Shown piece by piece: positions 6,859 through 9,420 of a DNA stretch of 9,420 bases. The notes under the pieces were generated by a model. That model saw only the letters and a list, made by a program, of their open reading frames with translations. It made no database searches and was not told the DNA's origin. Position 1 is the stretch's first letter; every line of letters starts with the position of its first letter. A program made the position numbers and the translations under genes. The stretch comes from Flavobacteriales bacterium (GTDB lineage Bacteria; Bacteroidota; Bacteroidia; Flavobacteriales_E; Vicingaceae): positions 1 through 9,420 of the forward strand of contig JAJCYN010000293.1 of NCBI GenBank assembly GCA_029262915.1. Reading direction: 5' to 3'.

Positions 6859-8223
6859 ATGGATACCAACCTTATTCAGAAGTACAATATAGCAGGTCCA
6901 CGATATACGAGTTACCCAACGGTTCCTTTCTGGAATAAGGCAGGTATAGCATACGATAGTTGGATTGATTCAATTGTCAAAGCTTTTAACGAAAGCAATC
7001 AATCTGAAGGAATAAGTATTTATATTCATTTACCTTTTTGCGAAAATCTTTGTACTTTTTGTGGTTGCCACAAACGCATTACTAAACAACATAGTGTTGA
7101 ACAACCCTATATTGAAACCGTTTTAAAAGAGTGGGATATCTACTGTGATTTGTTCGATAAAAAACCGCACATTAAAGAAATTCATTTGGGAGGTGGAACA
7201 CCAACTTTTTTTAACCCAAAAAATATTGAAAACCTGATTAATGGGATACTATCTAAAGCCGAAAAATGCAATGATTTTGAATTTAGCTTTGAAGCTCATC
7301 CAAATAATACAACCAAAGAGCATTTACAGGCCTTATATGATTTAGGTTTTAGAAGAAACAGCTTTGGAGTTCAAGATTATGACCCAAAAGTGCAAAAAAC
7401 GATTAATCGAATTCAACCCTTTGAAACAGTAAAACAAGTAACTGATTGGAGCAAAGAAATTGGCTATACTTCTATTAGCCAAGATTTAGTTTTTGGGCTA
7501 CCCCACCAAACCAGAGAAAGTATTATTGATACCATTGAAAAAACTAAAGAGCTTAAACCAGATAGAATTGCTTTTTACAGTTATGCTCACGTACCTTGGA
7601 TAAAAGGAGTTGGACAAAGAGGTTATGACGAAAACGATTTACCCAGTGCTGAAGAAAAAAGAGTGCTTTATGAAACGGGGAAACAAATACTTGATGACTT
7701 AGGTTATGTAGAAATTGGTATGGATCATTTTGCGTTGAAAACGGACTCGATGTACCAAGCAATGGAAAATAAAACATTGCACAGAAATTTTATGGGCTAT
7801 TCAGCAAGTAAAACCCAACTGATGATTGGTTTAGGTATGAGTTCTATTAGTGACTCTTGGTATGCTTTTGCTCAAAATTCCAAAACTGTTGAGGAATATA
7901 CGCAGCTTGTTAACAAAGGGCAGCTTCCTATTTTTAGAGGGCACTTATTAAGCGAAGAAGACTTAGTAATTCGTAAGCACATTTTAAACATAATGTGTCA
8001 TTTTGAAACTTCTTGGACAGATGAAGCCATGCAATTTCCTGAATTAGCAGAATGTTTAGAACGGTTAACAGAGATGGAACGAGATGGCTTGGTTGAAATT
8101 ACTGTTAATGGTTTAACCTTGCCAGAAAAAGCACGTCCTTTTGTACGAAACGTATGTATGGCTTTTGATTTACAATTGATACAAAATAAGCCCACAACGC
8201 GTATTTTTTCTATGACAATTTAG
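6859..8223 (+). CDS. hemN: Oxygen-independent coproporphyrinogen III oxidase HemN
   Basis: This radical-SAM enzyme decarboxylates coproporphyrinogen III to protoporphyrinogen IX without oxygen, a cytoplasmic haem-synthesis step. The 454-residue length is that of true HemN, not the shorter HemW-like proteins. The N-terminal GPRYTSYPTVPFW (13-25) is HemN-specific. YIHLPFCENLCTFCGC (55-70) holds the cluster cysteines C61, C65 and C68 plus C70, matching E. coli C62, C66, C69 and C71. GGGTPTF (111-117), FGVQDYDPKVQKTINRIQP (169-187), DLVFGLPHQT (209-218), IGMDHFAL (286-293) and RNFMGYS (309-315) complete the core. The C-terminus RPFVRNVCMAFD (426-437) also fits HemN. The ATG directly follows the stop of the secreted-protein gene. 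The end overlaps the convergent zinc-ribbon gene by 4 bases. Presence suggests haem synthesis under low oxygen. Confidence 0.95.
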   Translation: MDTNLIQKYNIAGPRYTSYPTVPFWNKAGIAYDSWIDSIVKAFNESNQSEGISIYIHLPFCENLCTFCGCHKRITKQHSVEQPYIETVLKEWDIYCDLFDKKPHIKEIHLGGGTPTFFNPKNIENLINGILSKAEKCNDFEFSFEAHPNNTTKEHLQALYDLGFRRNSFGVQDYDPKVQKTINRIQPFETVKQVTDWSKEIGYTSISQDLVFGLPHQTRESIIDTIEKTKELKPDRIAFYSYAHVPWIKGVGQRGYDENDLPSAEEKRVLYETGKQILDDLGYVEIGMDHFALKTDSMYQAMENKTLHRNFMGYSASKTQLMIGLGMSSISDSWYAFAQNSKTVEEYTQLVNKGQLPIFRGHLLSEEDLVIRKHILNIMCHFETSWTDEAMQFPELAECLERLTEMERDGLVEITVNGLTLPEKARPFVRNVCMAFDLQLIQNKPTTRIFSMTI

Positions 8224-8594
8224 CTTTTATCCATATAATCTTGCCACTGTACTAAAATGTATTTTGGTTTTCCATTTTCTTGTTTTTCTAAAAATCCAAA
8301 CTCATAACAAAATAGATAAACATCTCCTTTTTGATTTTTCCAATAGTTTGTAAAATATTTTGGGTTAAAACCAACATCCAAAAGTTTCTGTTTTCTAACT
8401 ATCGCCTTACCTGCTCTATTAAAATGTTGTAATAATTTCCTGTTTAACTTTAGTTGTTTATCTATTGCTAAGTAAAGTGTTTTTTCTTTGCCCATGTTTT
8501 TTTTATGATGATATATAGATTTACAGTAAGGCGAACAATATATTTTATCAATTCTACCTTCTATTTTACCTCCGCATTCTAAACATTTTTTCAT
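8220..8594 (-). CDS. Small zinc-ribbon-like protein, conserved Bacteroidota hypothetical
   Basis: The 124-residue product begins with a probable zinc site: CLEC (C4, C7), then IDKIYCSPYC (C20, C24), with H29 and H30 just after. The GRIDKIYCSPYCKSIYHH stretch resembles a small Bacteroidota family whose members start with a similar Cys-rich head and carry a helical middle. The middle here is basic and helical (about 36-75). A C-terminal piece, PKYFTNYWKNQKGDVYLFCY (78-97), is also shared as I recall. No enzyme motif is seen. A nucleic-acid or regulatory role is plausible from the zinc ribbon and basic character, but that is inference. Its stop lies inside the end of hemN (4-base antiparallel overlap). 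It is divergent from the recombinase gene and shares a 101-nt promoter region rich in inverted repeats. Confidence 0.8.
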   Translation of the reverse strand: MKKCLECGGKIEGRIDKIYCSPYCKSIYHHKKNMGKEKTLYLAIDKQLKLNRKLLQHFNRAGKAIVRKQKLLDVGFNPKYFTNYWKNQKGDVYLFCYEFGFLEKQENGKPKYILVQWQDYMDKS

Positions 8595-8605
8595 TTCAAT
8601 TGCTT

Positions 8606-8652
8606 TATTCGTACATTTTAAATATACGAATATTTTTACGTATAAATGTACG
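8606..8652. repeat. Interlocking inverted repeats built on TACG/CGTA, candidate operator
   Basis: Three overlapping inverted repeats can be read. TATTCGTA (8606-8613) pairs with TACGAATA (8625-8632). CGTACATTT (8610-8618) pairs with AAATGTACG (8644-8652). TATACG (8623-8628) pairs with CGTATA (8639-8644). The word CGTA/TACG thus occurs at 8610, 8625, 8637/8639 and 8649. The repeats have different centres, so they do not form one simple hairpin; several protein half-sites are the simpler reading. They cover the spacing where promoters of both divergent genes should lie. Confidence 0.5.
8619..8626 (-). promoter_or_regulatory. Near-match -7 element (TATATTTA) for the zinc-ribbon gene
   Basis: On the minus strand TATATTTA differs from TAnnTTTG only in the last base. 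It lies 24 nt upstream of the ATG at 8594 and inside the inverted-repeat region. A protein bound to those repeats would cover it. No convincing -33 TTG is seen. Confidence 0.3.
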
Positions 8653-8654
8653 GC

Positions 8655-8662
8655 TAAATTTG
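8655..8662 (+). promoter_or_regulatory. Candidate -7 element (TAAATTTG) for the recombinase gene
   Basis: TAAATTTG is an exact TAnnTTTG match, 33 nt before the ATG at 8696, giving an expected leader of a little under 30 bases. It starts 3 nt after the last CGTA-type repeat (ending 8652). The -33 position therefore falls within the repeats, as expected for a regulated promoter. The -33 word itself is poor (a T-run near 8633). Confidence 0.45.
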
Positions 8663-8695
8663 TTTTGGGTCCAGCCTCTCTCTAATTTTAATCCT

Positions 8696-9420
8696 ATGAT
8701 ACATCAACCAAACCATATTATTACATTAAAACACCTATTAATAAAGAAAGAAAAACAAATTGGATTAAAGTTTTACCCCAACAAAATGATACAAACCGTG
8801 GTAAAAGGATTTCCTGAAGTAAAGTGGAGTGATAAATTTGGAATGGCCTATTTAAAAAACAATTCACAAAATTTAAACTTAATTTTTGAAGATTTTAAAG
8901 GAATTGCTTGGATTAATTGTGCTCATTTTTTTTCGAAAAATAAAACTAAAACCAACAATACAACTGTAAGTGTAAATGATTTTAGAAAGCGAAAACTAGC
9001 AACAAATTATAGGATTTGTCCTGAATCTTTTTTACAAAAATTAGAACTAAAGCAGTATGCAATTAATACTGCTAAAACCTACATTCAGCTATTCGAAGTC
9101 TTTATAAATCATTATAAGAATAAAGAACTAAATTGTATTAATGAAAACGATATAAGAGCTTATATGCAGCTACTCGTTCAACAACAAAAGTCGCACTCAT
9201 ACATTAACCAAATGATAAACAGTATTAAGTTTTATTATGAGGTGGTTTTAGAAATGCCCAATCGTTTTTATAGCATTGAACGACCTATTAAGAGAGCATC
9301 TTTACCCAAAGTAATAAGTTTGGAAGAAGTTCAGCGTATCATTAACAACACCAATAACATTAAACATAAATGTATTGTAAGTTTATTGTATTCTGCTGGG
9401 TTAAGAAGGAGTGAATTACT
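8696..9420 (+). CDS. Tyrosine recombinase/integrase (3' end cut by window edge)
   Basis: The visible 241 residues cover an N-terminal extension, the SAM-like core-binding domain and the first part of the catalytic domain. The extension (about 1-105) contains WSDKFGMAYL (44-53) and LIFEDFKGIAWIN (62-74). It is of a kind I associate with XerD/IntI-like recombinases of Bacteroidota. The core-binding domain runs from about 108 to 195 (YAINTAKTYIQLFEVFINHY, 121-140, and SYINQMINSIKFYYEVVL, 168-185). The catalytic domain starts at LPKVISLEEVQRII (203-216) and reaches LLYSAGLRRSEL (230-241). R237 is the first catalytic arginine; the later His, Arg and Tyr lie outside the window. The family cuts and rejoins DNA at specific sites, as in integration, excision or dimer resolution. 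The N-terminal extension argues against a housekeeping XerC/XerD. The target site cannot be seen. Confidence 0.9.
   Translation, partial: MIHQPNHIITLKHLLIKKEKQIGLKFYPNKMIQTVVKGFPEVKWSDKFGMAYLKNNSQNLNLIFEDFKGIAWINCAHFFSKNKTKTNNTTVSVNDFRKRKLATNYRICPESFLQKLELKQYAINTAKTYIQLFEVFINHYKNKELNCINENDIRAYMQLLVQQQKSHSYINQMINSIKFYYEVVLEMPNRFYSIERPIKRASLPKVISLEEVQRIINNTNNIKHKCIVSLLYSAGLRRSEL

Noticed and set aside
7553..7777. 74-codon open frame on the minus strand
   Set aside because: It is antisense to the conserved middle of hemN, and its product looks like a chance frame rich in Phe and Leu.
7998..8195. 65-codon open frame on the minus strand
   Set aside because: It is antisense to the hemN C-terminal region; no recognisable feature and no promoter word.
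8606..8652. Inverted repeats as recombinase core attachment site or CRISPR-like repeats
   Set aside because: There is no array, no second copy in the window and no direct repeat at the hemN end. An operator is the simpler reading, though an att function cannot be excluded from this window.
1..9420. tRNA, rRNA, riboswitch, CRISPR or insertion sequence
   Set aside because: I saw no cloverleaf-like or conserved RNA sequence, no spaced direct repeats and no transposase. The gaps are too short to hold most of these.

Overview
The window reads as chromosomal DNA of a gliding or type IX secretion-competent member of the Bacteroidota, most likely class Flavobacteriia. The grounds are strong A+T richness, a gldB-gldC pair, Bacteroidota-style promoter words of the form TAnnTTTG, no obvious Shine-Dalgarno sequences, a PorT-like outer-membrane barrel and a LipB/HemN repertoire. 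I cannot name a genus from the sequence alone. Coding density is very high; the longest stretches without a gene are about 120 bases (405-524) and 101 bases (8595-8695). No tRNA, rRNA, CRISPR array or insertion sequence is visible.

Left part (1-3359). A minus-strand GT9 glycosyltransferase resembling ADP-heptose:LPS heptosyltransferase runs off the left edge. It is divergent from a tightly packed plus-strand operon: a bifunctional phosphoglucose/phosphomannose isomerase, lipB (octanoyltransferase of lipoate synthesis) and a membrane-anchored serine hydrolase of the beta-lactamase/NylB class. These three genes are joined by a TGATG stop/start overlap and a 1-nt gap. A weak terminator-like palindrome closes the operon.

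Middle part (3370-8223). nadE and an upstream outer-membrane beta-barrel gene form a minus-strand pair that converges on the hydrolase. Divergent from them is a plus-strand cluster of gldB, gldC, an unrecognised secreted protein and hemN. Its internal gaps are 8, 2 and 0 nt. It thus combines gliding-motility lipoprotein functions with oxygen-independent haem synthesis in one probable transcript.

Right part (8220-9420). This part looks accessory. A small minus-strand zinc-ribbon-like protein overlaps the end of hemN by 4 bases. A divergent tyrosine recombinase is cut by the right edge right after its first catalytic arginine. The short divergent promoter region between them carries interlocking inverted repeats built from the word TACG/CGTA, the best candidate here for an undescribed regulatory site.

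I found no convincing novel multi-gene system. The points most worth following are the zinc-ribbon/recombinase unit with its operator-like region, the uncharacterised secreted protein in the gld cluster, and signs that GldB is a degenerate metallopeptidase-like protein.
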